From contig OY282610.1 of NCBI GenBank assembly GCA_958298945.1, positions 67,143,088 through 67,207,087 of the forward strand: a stretch of 64,000 bases of DNA, in the 5' to 3' direction. A program made the translations under genes and the position numbers. Position 1 is the stretch's first letter. Each line of letters starts with the position of its first letter. The DNA comes from Atherix ibis (taxonomy: Eukaryota > Arthropoda > Insecta > Diptera > Athericidae). The notes under the pieces were generated by a model, which was not told the origin of the DNA, did no database searches, and worked only from the letters and a program-made list of their open reading frames with translations. Below are positions 11,009 through 21,880 of this stretch, piece after piece.

Positions 11009-12374
11009 CTCCGAAAAAGTGTGAACAGTGAAAAAAGACGGGTGTTCCGCACCCTCGGTTTGTAGGCATATTGCATCCACTTCCATCTTAGATATACCCG
11101 GCAATATAGATATACCCGGAAACACCCATGTCCTGTCAGTATGGTCTACTTCTCTTTAGCCTCTTCTGTTCCACTTGACTATGTCACTGCCATCTCGCAA
11201 CTGTCTCATTTCTTTACTCCCTTCTGACTGTGCGATAATGAATTTCATTTTCCTCTTGTCCCAGATGATATACTGTAGCTCTTTTATCTGTTATAAGCTC
11301 GACTGACGGGGATTTTCCAGCATTATATAGTAATCTATCTATAAATGATCAGTGCTGGATTTAATCTTTGATGCTGACATGATTTAATGTCGTTAATTTA
11401 GTTTTGAATTTGTTTTAGAAGCAACCAACAGTTGCCTGCTAAGAACTCCAACTAGACGAACGTTTTTTTCCTTCTGATTGACGCACGTTAAAAGTTAGGC
11501 AGACTTAATGATACTTTTGCTAATACCTGAATCTTGGAGCACTTTTCCATTGACGAATACCATTTTCTACATTGGATGGCTCTAAGAGTGACGAGACTCA
11601 AAGTTGTCACGGTCATCCTAGCCATCCCAGTCATCGGAAGAGAATGGAAAACATCAAACCGAAAGTTGAATTTTCACTTTAAACTATTCGAATAAAATCG
11701 AGAAAACAATCGTAAGCCAAGATGTTATTATATGAAGACTTTCTAGAAGAAGAAAAAAAACTGTTTAATATTTAGGCTGTTGCATAGAGAAAAACTCTCC
11801 GATGCAAGGTAACTGCTGGTTAATTAGGCCTACTAAACGGATAACATATGTAAGTGTCCTGCTTGTCTTAGCCTATTGAGCCTTATTTTGCTAATGCCCA
11901 GGCGATTCTGACAACGCGCTAAAATTAAATAATTAAAAGGCTTCGGAATAATTAAAAGGCAAAATATTCACCGAAAGATTTCCTTCTGCAGTGGTGCTGA
12001 GAATTCGCAGTAATTTTTGCCAAGCAACCAAATTTTTGGAGAATTCTTGTCTCTGCAAATTATTTGGCAGTACATATTTTTGATGAAACTTCTTATCATC
12101 TAAACGCAGCTTCTTCACCAACTATCAAATTATTAACTATAAAACTTTCCATATGAAAATTTTCCACTCCCAAAGCTGACAGTTGCATAACCACGCGGTA
12201 CGGAAACCCATTTGGACTTACGGAAATAACTTTTCATCGCTTTCAAAGAAATACAATAAGAAAAGGCAAAAATTGAAATGAATTTCTTTGAGAACTAATT
12301 ACAGAAAAATTACACATAAAATTTTTCGCCTATTATTAAATTTTTTTATAAAATTATAATTTTCGTCTTTTATC
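11009..12374. repeat. Dispersed repeat P, copy 2
   Basis: This is a same-orientation copy of 1091-2224, about 9.9 kb away. It has about 230 bp (11635-11865) not present in copy 1, starting at CAGTCATCGGAAGAG and ending at TGTAAGTGTCCT. That is either an insertion here or a deletion in copy 1. A small duplication of an AATTAAAAGGC block occurs near 11931-11962. The 110-bp flanking repeat of copy 1 is absent. Confidence 0.7.
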
Positions 12375-12686
12375 TTCCGGAAAAAAATAATGACAAACAT
12401 TTTAAGTTCAACAACTTACAATGAAAATGTGAATAACTCAAAACATTAATTAATCTATATTTTTATAGATTTTTTTTTGAAGTAAATTTTATAATTTATA
12501 TCAGTTAAATAGTTTTATTATTTATTTCCAATAAGTATTTTTTTTGGTTAAGAAAATTCACACAATTGGAATGTTATTAATAAATAGAAATTGATGATAT
12601 TTTATAATAGAAACAAAAACTAAACATTGTACATCAAAATATACACAGTCGAATAGTGGTAATAGTAATAATGGGCTCGGCTACAA
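12375..12686. other. AT-rich non-coding DNA upstream of the candidate first exon
   Basis: I see no repeat or gene. The frame used by the candidate exon is open from about 12601 to the ATG, so the exon could in principle start earlier. Confidence 0.35.
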
Positions 12687-12694
12687 TATAAATA
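12687..12694 (+). promoter_or_regulatory. TATAAATA box-like sequence
   Basis: TATAAATA lies 21 bp before the ATG of the candidate exon. A classic TATA position would place transcription start at or just after that ATG, so this is either coincidental or the true start codon lies further on. Confidence 0.2.
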
Positions 12695-12714
12695 CTCGCA
12701 AGAAATCAAAATTA

Positions 12715-12817
12715 ATGAAATTCGTCATAAAAACGATTCTCAAGAATGGCAGTCGGTCTTTGTTAGCTTTTCAGAAAAATCTATCCACGGAGGAGCTTCC
12801 CAATCCCATTCTTAATA
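12715..12817 (+). CDS. Candidate first coding exon (unassigned; possible mitochondrial targeting start)
   Basis: From an ATG in AATTAATGAAA the frame reads MKFVIKTILKNGSRSLLAFQ, then K-N-L-S-T-E-E-L-P-N-P-I-L-N, and reaches a strong splice donor, GTAAGT, at 12818. The start is basic and free of acidic residues for 24 residues, as in a mitochondrial presequence. The segment ending LPNPILN is reminiscent of the region after the presequence in insect mitochondrial aldehyde dehydrogenases, but that is a weak resemblance and no later exon of that family was found here. The exon ends with one base of a split codon. Without splicing the frame stops at 12849. Base composition is more balanced than the surroundings. 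It could be a stray open frame. Confidence 0.4.
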
Positions 12818-13779
12818 GTAAGTACTCTTTTTGTCTCGAGCTTATATAATTTATTCTTATTTTGTGCTTCTTGTGCTTCTCTTTAGCTTATAATATAATA
12901 GATGAGATTGGAACGAGAAACTTGGATAAAAAATATTCCCTGAGAATAGAGGATTATAAATAAAATAGACGGAATTAATGACAACCAGAATTAGTATAGA
13001 AACGAAAAGAATCAAGCAATAGTTATGATGCCCAAATATGATTAAAAACATTCCGCATTAAATACATTTAATAAGAAATCTTATAAAAAAGTTAATTTTT
13101 CTTTTCATATCGCTTGAAGATATTTGCACTTGATTTTCTCACAATTAAAAATTCTGACTTTCAATATTTTCTCAAGACTTTTGAAGAAAAATTTCGTACT
13201 TTAAAAACTGATAAGTTTGGTTTGAATTTTGTTTGATAATTTTATAATATTTTTTATTTCAGGTAAGAAATCACTTTAGTACCTGTATTTTCATTATAAA
13301 AATTTATTAAAAAAAAAAAACAATATTAACCTAAAATCGCATTATTTCACGTGACTAACTAATGATCGTATTCGTATTACTCAAGTCATGTCACATTCTA
13401 CCTCCATACTATAAATGGCGTTAAAAATTCTGGTATATCCATTAACTAAGAAGGCGTTTTAGATAACATCAAATATAGAAGTTGAGCCGAACTTTTAATT
13501 ATTAATAAAACGATTTTTTGTCTTAGAAAAATAAAAGTGTAAATAATAATTTTAGTATAAAAGATTACGTTCTCACAGGATTTTCATACAATTTCTTAGA
13601 ACTTTTAAACTATTGTCTAATAGTTAGAATAGAAACTATGATTGAAAGTGAATAAGTGAATATCGCCTCATTCTGCTACAGGATACAAAATAAAAAGTTA
13701 ACCCAACAGTTCTGGGAAGCTGGAATATCAAGTTTAATATACTTTGTAGCATTGTCAAAATAAAAATTCCGAACAAATT
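12818..13779. other. AT-rich stretch, putative intron
   Basis: No gene or element was recognised. If the exon at 12715-12817 is real, this is intron sequence. A TTTATTTCAG acceptor-like site near 13262 is followed by a short frame that stops quickly. Confidence 0.35.
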
Positions 13780-15170
13780 TTGCTTTGAAAATAATCATTT
13801 TTAAATTCAGAAATAATCCGCCAAAAATTTTAATTTGAAAATGATTCTGAACAAATCCTTATTCGGAAATGATAGTTCACAATAATAATTAGTAAATTAT
13901 GGTCCGTAAATATGACACGAAAATAATTTATTCTCTACAAACTTTTACTTCAAAATGATTCACGAAAAATCTTCATTAGAAAATTATTCTCCATAAAATT
14001 TTTTCTTGAAAATAGTCGCCCATAAATTTAGCTACGAAAACAATTCCCCACAAATATTGTTTCAAAAATGACGTTTCAAAAATCTCATTTAAAAAATGAT
14101 GCCGTACAAATCTTATTCAAAATTAAGGTCCACAAACTAAGTTTCGAAAATGTTTCTACATAAACGTTGCTGCAATATTAATCGTCTTAAATTCGTGATT
14201 CCAAAATAATCATATAAAAATTTTACTTCAAAATGATCCACCGAAAATGTTCATTCGAAAATTATTCTCCACAAAATTTGACTTCGAAATGATCCACCGA
14301 AAATCTTCATTCTAATATTATTCTCCACAAAATGTTCAATTGAAAATGGTTGCCAATAAATTTAGCTACGAAAATAATCCCCCACAAATATTCTTTCAAA
14401 TGATCCTCGAAAAATTTGCTTTCCTCAATTTTATTTCGGGAACAATCCTCCAAAAAATTGTACTTCAAAAGGATCCACGAAAAATCTTCATTCGAAAATT
14501 AATCTCCACAAAATTTTCTCTTGAAAATGGTCGTGCAAAATTTTTGGTACGAAAACAATCCCCCACAAATATTCTTTCATAAAATCCTCTAAAAATTTGG
14601 TTTTATTAATTGTATTTCGAAAATATTTCCTCCACAAAATTTGACTTCGCAATAATCCACGAAAAATTTTTATTCGAAAATAATCCTCCACAAAATTTTA
14701 CTTCAAAATAATCCACGAAAAATCTTCATTCGAAAATGAATCTCCACAAAACTTTCTCATCAATTTTATTTCGAAAATAATCCTCCACAAAATTTTACTT
14801 CAAAATAATCCACGAAAAATCTTTATTCGAAAATTATTCTCCACAAAATTTTCTCTTGAAAATGGACGCCCAACATTTTTACTACGAAAACTATCCCCCA
14901 CAAGTATTCTTTCAAATAATCCTCTGAAAATTTTGCTTCATCAATTTTATTTCGAAAATAATCCTCCACAAAATTTAATTTCAAAATGATCCACGAAAAA
15001 TCTCCATTCAAAAACTGTTTTTCTTTAATTCTGCTTTAAATATAATCTTTCTTAAACCTTGCAATAAAAATGATCCTCCACAAGTTATGGTTTGACCATC
15101 ATTTAAAATTGAATATTACTTAAAGCTTGTTTCGGAAATGATTCCTTATAAATTTTACCTTCAAAAAATT
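13780..15170. repeat. Degenerate tandem array with higher-order period
   Basis: Short blocks alternate: TTCGAAAATAATCCTCCACA, AAATTTTACTTCAAAATAATCC and ACGAAAAATCTTCATTCGAA. A marker block, TACGAAAA-ATCCCCCACAAATATTC, recurs near 14033, 14366, 14550 and 14883 (spacings about 333, 184, 333), so larger units exist. Because the units repeat in frame, the minus strand at 14488-14691 and 14823-15011 gives two look-alike open frames sharing KEYLWGIVFV and HFQEKILWR. These are artefacts of the array, not genes. A related, more decayed stretch lies at 23160-23560. Confidence 0.7.
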
Positions 15171-16690
15171 ATCAAAATTTTCGAAAGATAAAAAGCTAAA
15201 AACCCCGTCGTTGGCATAATTTCACAAGAAGGCAGACATCATAAATTCGATTCTTTGGTTAAAAACAAATAGAAAATTGATTGAAAAAAAACTTTCCATC
15301 TTCAAACTTCCGCACATAGCGACGTGGGACCATATCTGAATTTCGTCAATCCAATTTGAATAATTTCTACACTTCTAAGAATATAATTTTTTACATTAAT
15401 TACTATAATTTCATAACCACCCCTGTTACAGTCGCAACGCAATTATTTGTGCTCTTCTGCCAGGTAAATCTAAATTCAGATTTCAAATTGCGGACATCCT
15501 CTTGCGATGGAATTTTGAAACGAAAAGTCTCAACTCTGAGAAAATTATTGCCATTCGAAGTGTTATCTTCCCTTAAAATATTAGATTCGGTCAGACCGAA
15601 AGAGCAGAGGACAGAAACCTAGTAAAAACCTGAACACCGTGTTTCGAAATTGTGTGAATTTCATTTGATTTCAATTTTTCTCTCTAACCTTTTTTTGTTT
15701 TTGTTTCTTTTTGGTGTGCTGTTTAAGTAGTTACCAGTCTAATTTGTTCAGTAATTGTTGATTTGTAATTATTCTTGACATAATCGTATGGTAGCCTACA
15801 AGAAGTTGTATTTTCACGTTCGGTTTTCTTTTTGTTTCTATTTGGCTTCTGAAATTTCGTCAAGTCACCGTTCGCGTTCGTCGGTTGGACGGACGTCTTT
15901 GTTTTGTGTCAGCACCAACCATCTCAAAAATGTTCTCATGTTTCTCACACTGGCTTGTGAAATTTGTAGTTTTTTCTCGTCCGTATTTTTATTTTTCAGC
16001 AATTCGGGTTTTTTTTTCCTAAGAAATTCTACTGAAATTTCAAAAGAATTTACTAAATTACACATTACCAAAGAGGGGAGATTTTTTTGTAAATTTTTTT
16101 GTGGGTACCACTCTTCAAATTTTGATTATCGCAATCATAGAATTTTTTGTACTTTTGAAATTTTTGTTGTTGTTGTTGCTGATGAGAACATAGAAATCGG
16201 GGGAAAAAACCTAAAATGGACGATCATTTAAATTCGGTAAAAGAGTTTTGAACTTTAATGCTTCTTCTTTATGTCTTTTATAAATGTTACTTTGAGAATT
16301 TTTTTTTGTTGGCAAAATGTGTTTTTCTAATGTTTTTATTTTTATTTGTCAGATTTGTGGTTCTTTTTTGTTGTTTTTGTTTTATTTTAAAGAATAAATA
16401 ATTTGAAAATGAAGTTAAATACCGAAAACCGTACAAAGTCGGTTCGGTCATTAATCTAAATGAAGTTAGCAAAACATGAAAGGAGAAAACCGAAAAAACA
16501 TAGATTATCGTTTCGAAAAATTGGTTTTTTTTTCTTCATTTTTGAAATAATGACAAGAAAAATATTTGATATTAGGTAGATTTTGTTTTTTTTTTATTAA
16601 ATTTGAAATGATTTTAATTTAAAGAAAATAGACTTGAGCCATTGAAAGGTTTAGACTTTGAAGAAAATGCCATTAAAAGGGTTTGTTTGC
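15171..16690. other. Unique-looking region with a longer plus-strand open frame
   Basis: A 147-codon plus frame (15788-16231) and an 88-codon frame (15356-15622) occur. The larger is Phe/Ser-rich from T-rich DNA and has no motif I recognise. The part at 15860-15910 is GC-richer (repeated CGTTCG, GGACGGACG) and could be a transcribed leader, but there is no firm evidence. From about 16240 on it is low-complexity T/A. Confidence 0.3.
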
Positions 16691-17005
16691 GACCCTTTAA
16701 TTTATGGACAGTTACTATAGACAGCAAAGTACTTTTACACAATGTCCTACTGAAACCTCTATATGGACTTACAGACTAGAACTCTGGGGCTCTACCAAAA
16801 CGTCCGATTCTCGTCTAATCTAAGCCGTTCAGTCAAAAATATATCGTGATCTTAAAGTCCTTTAACATATGTCAGTGATGCTCGTTATAAAATGTATATT
16901 CATTATCGTCTGTCCCATCATACTAATCCCTTTGTTCTAGAATTATCCTCCACTTACTTTCCTAGAAATACCCATCGACGACTTAGGTGACCTTTATTAA
17001 AATAG
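16690..17005 (+). mobile_element. Jockey-like non-LTR retrotransposon, C-terminal fragment
   Basis: Piecewise translation gives VLLHNVLLKPLYG followed by L-E-L-W-G-S-T-K-T-S, matching the post-RT 'LKP-x-W-x-Y-G-I-Q-L-W-G' block of jockey-like elements. It is followed by QSKIYRDLKVL and a tail reading YRLSHHTNPFVLELSS. There are several frame changes. This is an old 5'-truncated insertion. Confidence 0.6.
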
Positions 17006-17813
17006 TTTGTGTTAACATAAAAAAACGCATGCTAGCTAGCAGGAGAAACCTATCTCACATAACCATTTATGTTAATAAATACTTTTTTTTTACGTTAACA
17101 GAATATTTTCACCTTTCTGCCATCTAGTATCTTTTGCATCTTCAGAATGGAAGAAACTTTGGTGCAAGTTCACTTTTAAGATGAACCCAAAATGAAGAAA
17201 AAAGTGTTAATTTTAGTTAATAAACTCTTAACCCTTTTCATAACGGCAATATTATTCCACAAAAAATCAAAAACACACACATAAACTTGGAAAACTTTTA
17301 GGTAAATGCTCAAAATTGACGGGTTAATGTTGGTTTCGTTCGGAAATTGTTTGTTACTCATTATAAAAAATTTCATAGTCAACTGTCATTCCATGACAAT
17401 TATTTTTAAAGCAAATTCACCCGACTTTCCTTCCTCGGAAGTATATAAAAATACTGAAAAATTAAGAGAACTTAAACTTATAGTAATTCTGATGAATTAG
17501 AGAAGCACCAATGTTTACTCCTCTATTTTATGTTGTGAGTTGTACGTCCCCAAAAAAAAAATGTATATCATACAAAATCAAATCAGAATTCCGTGATGGC
17601 AGCTACAAATCTTTTCAAGTTAATCTCGAACGATTTGGGCAATATTCGGCCTGGCCTATTAAAATATCGTTGATACGACAGGTTCGGCTACTAGTCCACC
17701 AACTCCATCAACGAGGGGACAGGGTCGGTTCTTCCTTGGGCAGATATATCAATCCAGAATCATTAATATGGCAAATCGCTGGCCTGGTCGCATAGATCTA
17801 ACTAATCCCCATT
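17006..17813. other. Non-coding, ending in a moderately GC-rich unknown segment
   Basis: There is nothing recognisable up to about 17590. From about 17590 to 17813 the composition becomes more balanced and runs straight into the tandem duplication that follows, suggesting one dispersed repeat of unknown class. A 94-codon plus frame at 17511-17795 has no motif I recognise. Confidence 0.35.
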
Positions 17814-18331
17814 GGTCGATAGTCCCGTCGGTATGCTTCCAGTCGGTGTATGAAAAGAAGACGCATTTGCTAGTCTGTGAAGCCAGATTTATTAAGCTTC
17901 TTTAAAATGCTACTGCAATTGAACTACATTGAGTTGAGTTGAGCGGGACAGCAACGACTTCGTTATAATGGGAAGTCGAGATCGCCCCATCACGGGTCAT
18001 CCAAGAAGATAGATTAGTCCTACCACTAACTAGCCCTTATTAAATTTTGAGGTCATATAACACTAAGTACGCTCTGGTCGATAGTCCCGTCGGTATGCTT
18101 CCAGTCGGTGTATGAAAAGAAGACGCATTTGCTAGTCTGTGAAGCCAGATTTATTAAGCTTCTTTAAAATGCTACTGCAATTGAACTACATTGAGTTGAG
18201 TTGAGCGGGACAGCAACGACTTCGTTATAATGGGAAGTCGAGGTCGCCCCATCACGGGTCTTCCAAGAATTAGTCCTACCACTAACTAGCCCTTATTAAA
18301 TTTTGAGGTCATATAACACTAAGTACGCTCT
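17814..18331. repeat. Two near-identical 262/256-bp tandem units
   Basis: Unit 1 (17814-18075) and unit 2 (18076-18331) both start GGTCGATAGTCCCGTCGGTA and end AAGTACGCTCT. By eye they differ only by a few substitutions and a 6-bp gap (unit 1 has AAGATAGATTAG where unit 2 has AATTAG). Compared with everything around it the duplication is very young, or has been homogenised. Confidence 0.9.
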
Positions 18332-18439
18332 GCATTCACTTATCCGAAATTGTTTTTTTACTTTTATTAATGAGTATTTTCATAAGAGAAAAAATATTAA
18401 GTATTTTCGAGTAAGTATTTTCGAGTGAATGTCATGACA
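18332..18439. other. AT-rich spacer
   Basis: Short non-coding spacer between the tandem duplication and the truncated T8 element; a GTATTTTCGAGT block is repeated near 18400-18425. Confidence 0.3.
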
Positions 18440-18774
18440 TATCACATAGTGCATTGGTTTCAATGGAGAATGGGATGTTTAAAAACTCTCCGACAGTCTA
18501 CAAATTTGAGGCATTTCCCTCTCGTTGTATTCAAATTATATTTTTGCTAGGAATAAGTGAATTAAAATGAATATAAATTATGCTTTTGGAATTCAATAAA
18601 TTAATATAACGACAACTAGATGTCAGTGGGTGTCATGTCTACATAAAAAAAACTACACAAAAGTATGCAAGCGTTACGATTTCTCGCCGCTTCTGCAATA
18701 ATTAAGCCAAAAAATTGCGTATCCAAATACGAAAATCTGCTGCTAGGACCTATCCAGGTATTCTTTAATCTAAG
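18440..18774. mobile_element. Family T8 DNA transposon, copy 4 (left part missing)
   Basis: This matches the right ends of copies 1-3: the blocks AACTAGATGTCAGTGGGTGT, AGTATGCAAGCGTTACGATT and the terminal TTCTTTAATCTAAG, which ends at 18774. The left three quarters of the element, including its inverted end, are missing. Confidence 0.75.
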
Positions 18775-19373
18775 GCTATAGCAGATTAATAACATATAAA
18801 AATGACAGTGCTGTCATTTGAAACGTCAAAGTAATAGGCTGTGAAAGTTTAAATATATCCATTGAAGAAAGCTCCTTACATTCAGTACGTTTCGGTTTTT
18901 TTTTGTTTTGGCGCATTTCTGGTTTCTGGTCACCATTTTTGGACAACGATTCTCGTACCTGTTTCAAAAGATTAACAAATTCATAAAATTCACAACCATA
19001 TAATGGCAAAACTTTTATTTGTGATTAGTTTAATTTTTGGTTCTATTTTTGATGCAAAATTTTTTTTGTGCGGATTTGTTAAATGAGCCATAATAAAAAT
19101 TATTTATTACTATTACTAGAAAAACCTAATTTTTTAGCCGCTATAGCAATTCGTAGAGCCTTTCTTTCTAGGCCTCATAGATTAGATAGAAAAGCGAATT
19201 CAATTCAACTCTTTGGAGTTTTGATACTTTTTCATATTGAGTAGACAGCTGTCTGCTGACGTCCCGGTTTTGCGCTGAGCGCTTCCTTTTCAGGGAAGTC
19301 CAATAATTCTTTGGTATCATGGCCAATATGATCGAAAAATCGAAGTGAGGGAGAGCCTTCCTTGTCTTCTGGG
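18775..19373. other. Non-coding
   Basis: No gene recognised. The segment 19230-19370 is more GC-rich (CAGCTGTCTGCTGACGTC) and lies directly before the T-rich end of the retrotransposon fragment, so it may belong to another repeat. Confidence 0.3.
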
Positions 19374-20310
19374 TATTTTTTTATTTTTTTATTTAACTAG
19401 AGCATTTATTATTTCCATATTACTTGTACATATTTACATTGTAACATATTTAAAACGTAGAGCTGAAACATGCTCTGTACATATTTTGCTTACATATTTA
19501 ATTAGTTTTTTAATGACTAAGTAAATGAATTGCTTACAACTATGGGTAAATAATTATATGTGCTTGCTCAAACACAATAATTTATACATTTAATTGCTTA
19601 CAAACTAAACTTAATTCTAGACTTTAAAAAAATTAGGGACAGGAATGTTCAGAAAGAGCGGATTAAGAGTTTGGGAATTTTGGGAATTTTGTGTTGCTTC
19701 CGCTAACCACGATGGAAATGGGGAGTTAAGGAATTATAAAACTGAACGTTCATAATATCACTGTCTTTCACAAAATCAGATATGATAACTGGTGAGGCAT
19801 TGAGGTAATCATTGTATAAGTATCGGTGTTGGATGGCTTGGGTTTTAATCCTTTATAGTGACTCTTGAATGATTGGATTGGTATGGTCTATTAAATGCTG
19901 AAGAAAGTTTCTGGTTAGACCAACCATGTATGAAATAAAAGGAGTAAGATTACTTTTCTGATATATATATAGGAGTTAGAGTAATGCTTGCGGTCTATTT
20001 TACGATATTTTGAAAGGTATTTCCTAATGATTGACCTTTCGAATACATGGACTTTATTAGCATACGTTTTCGAGAAACTAAAATAGATCGGAAATGCATA
20101 GCCAATAATTGGCCGAATAAGTTATTTATAGAAAAGTAACTTTTTTATTTATACTAAGCCCCTTCCGACGTCTAAGTAGGAATAGAAAGGTATGAATAGC
20201 CCTTTTGGCTTTTTTTAGAGTTAACTCAACATGTGGGTTAAATTTGAACATTGAGTTAAAGTTGATGCCTTAATATTTTAGTTGATTTGAGACTGGAATA
20301 GCTGTGTTTT
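19374..20310 (-). mobile_element. Non-LTR retrotransposon 3' fragment with poly(A) tail
   Basis: On the minus strand, with frame changes, one reads LTLKKAKRAIHTFLF near 20210, then IIGYAFPIYFSFSKTYANKV near 20090 and a VFERSIIRKYLSKYRKIDRK block. This is the region after the RT palm, where jockey-like elements have an 'I-x-P-I-x-x-Y-A-x-P-I-W' segment. The plus-strand T-rich tract at 19374-19400 is where the poly(A) tail would lie. It is 5'-truncated near 20310, so only the last kilobase is present. Confidence 0.65.
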
Positions 20311-20315
20311 TACAA

Positions 20316-20432
20316 ATTGCTGACAATGTGCAGACATTAATGTTGACAGATGTCAAACTCATAAAAAAAAGTATGGCGTGCCCACTCACGCCATCTATGA
20401 CCAAACAGCTTATACCAAACAGCGGATTTAAG
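20316..20432 (-). mobile_element. Mauritiana-type mariner 5' UTR fragment
   Basis: The block from AAATTGCTGACAATGTGCA through TGTTGACAGATGTCAAACTC to AGCGGATTTAAG matches 6571-6656, the 5' UTR side of the mariner at 5527-6670. The terminal CCAGGTG itself is not recognisable. It abuts the non-LTR fragment at 19374-20310. Confidence 0.75.
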
Positions 20433-21878
20433 GATACATCATTTCGTATCTAGAGAGCTAAATATTTTGCCAAGGATCCTTTGAGATAATCAGAATTGGG
20501 CAGAATAACCTAGACTCAACGGAAAAATGCACTCTTAGCTACCACTAACATTGCAGCAAAAACTCATTCTAGTTTATAAAAATTGTTTGTGATGGGCTTG
20601 GATGATTTTGCGAAAATATTTATTATTAACCAGATCACCTTAAGATCGTACGCCAAACAAATGAGAACCAACGTATAATAATTCTGATTCACATACTTTT
20701 CTAAGCATAAGTCAATTATTCTTTACCGTTTTTAACTGCATTTCGAAATTCCAATTCAAATAATTCCACTCAAATATGAATAAAAATAGTTAAAAATTCA
20801 GTAAAAAAAAATCGCTTCCAAGCAGTCTTCCTCAAATCAATGAATGGGCTTTCAAATATATTCTTTCAAACCGACGCAATTAATGAATGAGTGCATTGAC
20901 AAGTTGGTAAATGGAAGATCGTTCAGCGCTTGAATGAATCATTGAATAAAATAATGAATGAATGAATGGACCATCAGACGTCCAAAAATGAAGTTCGCCA
21001 TTAAAGGTGAATTAGTACTTTTTCTTCTCTAAACTATTATTAATAAGAAGGGAAAAATATTTTGAAATTAACATTTTTTTTCCAAGAATTTTGCGTTTTT
21101 TTTAATCTTGTTTGAGCCAATTTGGACTAATGAGTTCTGTTTTTTCTATTTAGAGTACAACGGCAACTTTTCGAACAACAAATCTTTACAAAAATGATAT
21201 TATTAAAGGTTACTATGTGGTCTTAATTTTTTTTTATTTTTTTTTTTTGGAATTTCGGCGAAGACAATCACCATTAGAAGAGGAGATCGTCAGATTCATC
21301 ATTTCCATTATAAATTATCATCGGTCCTTTTAAATTTCCGCCAATACTAACCTGAAATTTTCGACAATTTTGCTTTTCTTTCATTATTATTATTCTGATG
21401 AATACTATAATTATGAAATTTTGTTTTGGACTGTGTGATTTCTCACCGGCTTTATTGGGCTTTGTTCGGTGTGTGATTTTTTCTCTTTCGACCGGACTCA
21501 ATAGTATCAATTTTTGTGCAATTAGGTGGTGGAATGACTAAAACTTCCAGAAATTCTTTTACCTATTCTTTTTGTTGACTGTCCATTTCTCATAATTATC
21601 GATCAGATATTTGGAAATAATTGCAAAAATAAGAAAAAAACAGCAAATAATGTTGGAAAGAATTGTTTTGAAGTTATTCACGTTTGGTTATTTTACTTGA
21701 AGCTTATTTTTTTCTTCTGATTTTGTTAGTTTATATTTTGAACGATTTAATGGGTCGTCATTAGCCTTGAGATGCTCATCAACATTGACAAAGCCCAACA
21801 TTATTTACCTTCTAGAGGAGTGGAGTAAATTGTTTAATAAATCAATTAATCAGAATTTTTTGAAATATTGTTTTTAAC
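20433..21878. other. Non-coding AT-rich DNA
   Basis: It includes a small AATG-type microsatellite near 20955-20970 and long T runs around 21225-21250. A 78-codon minus frame at 21274-21510 has no recognisable motif. Confidence 0.45.
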
Positions 21879-21880
21879 TA

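Noticed and set aside
12715..12817. Firm aldehyde dehydrogenase assignment
   Set aside because: Only the LPNPILN phrase and a presequence-like start support it; no catalytic or NAD-binding exon was found in the window.
14488..15011. Two minus frames with shared peptides that look like a repeat protein
   Set aside because: They are produced by the underlying DNA array; unit length, not codon structure, explains the similarity.
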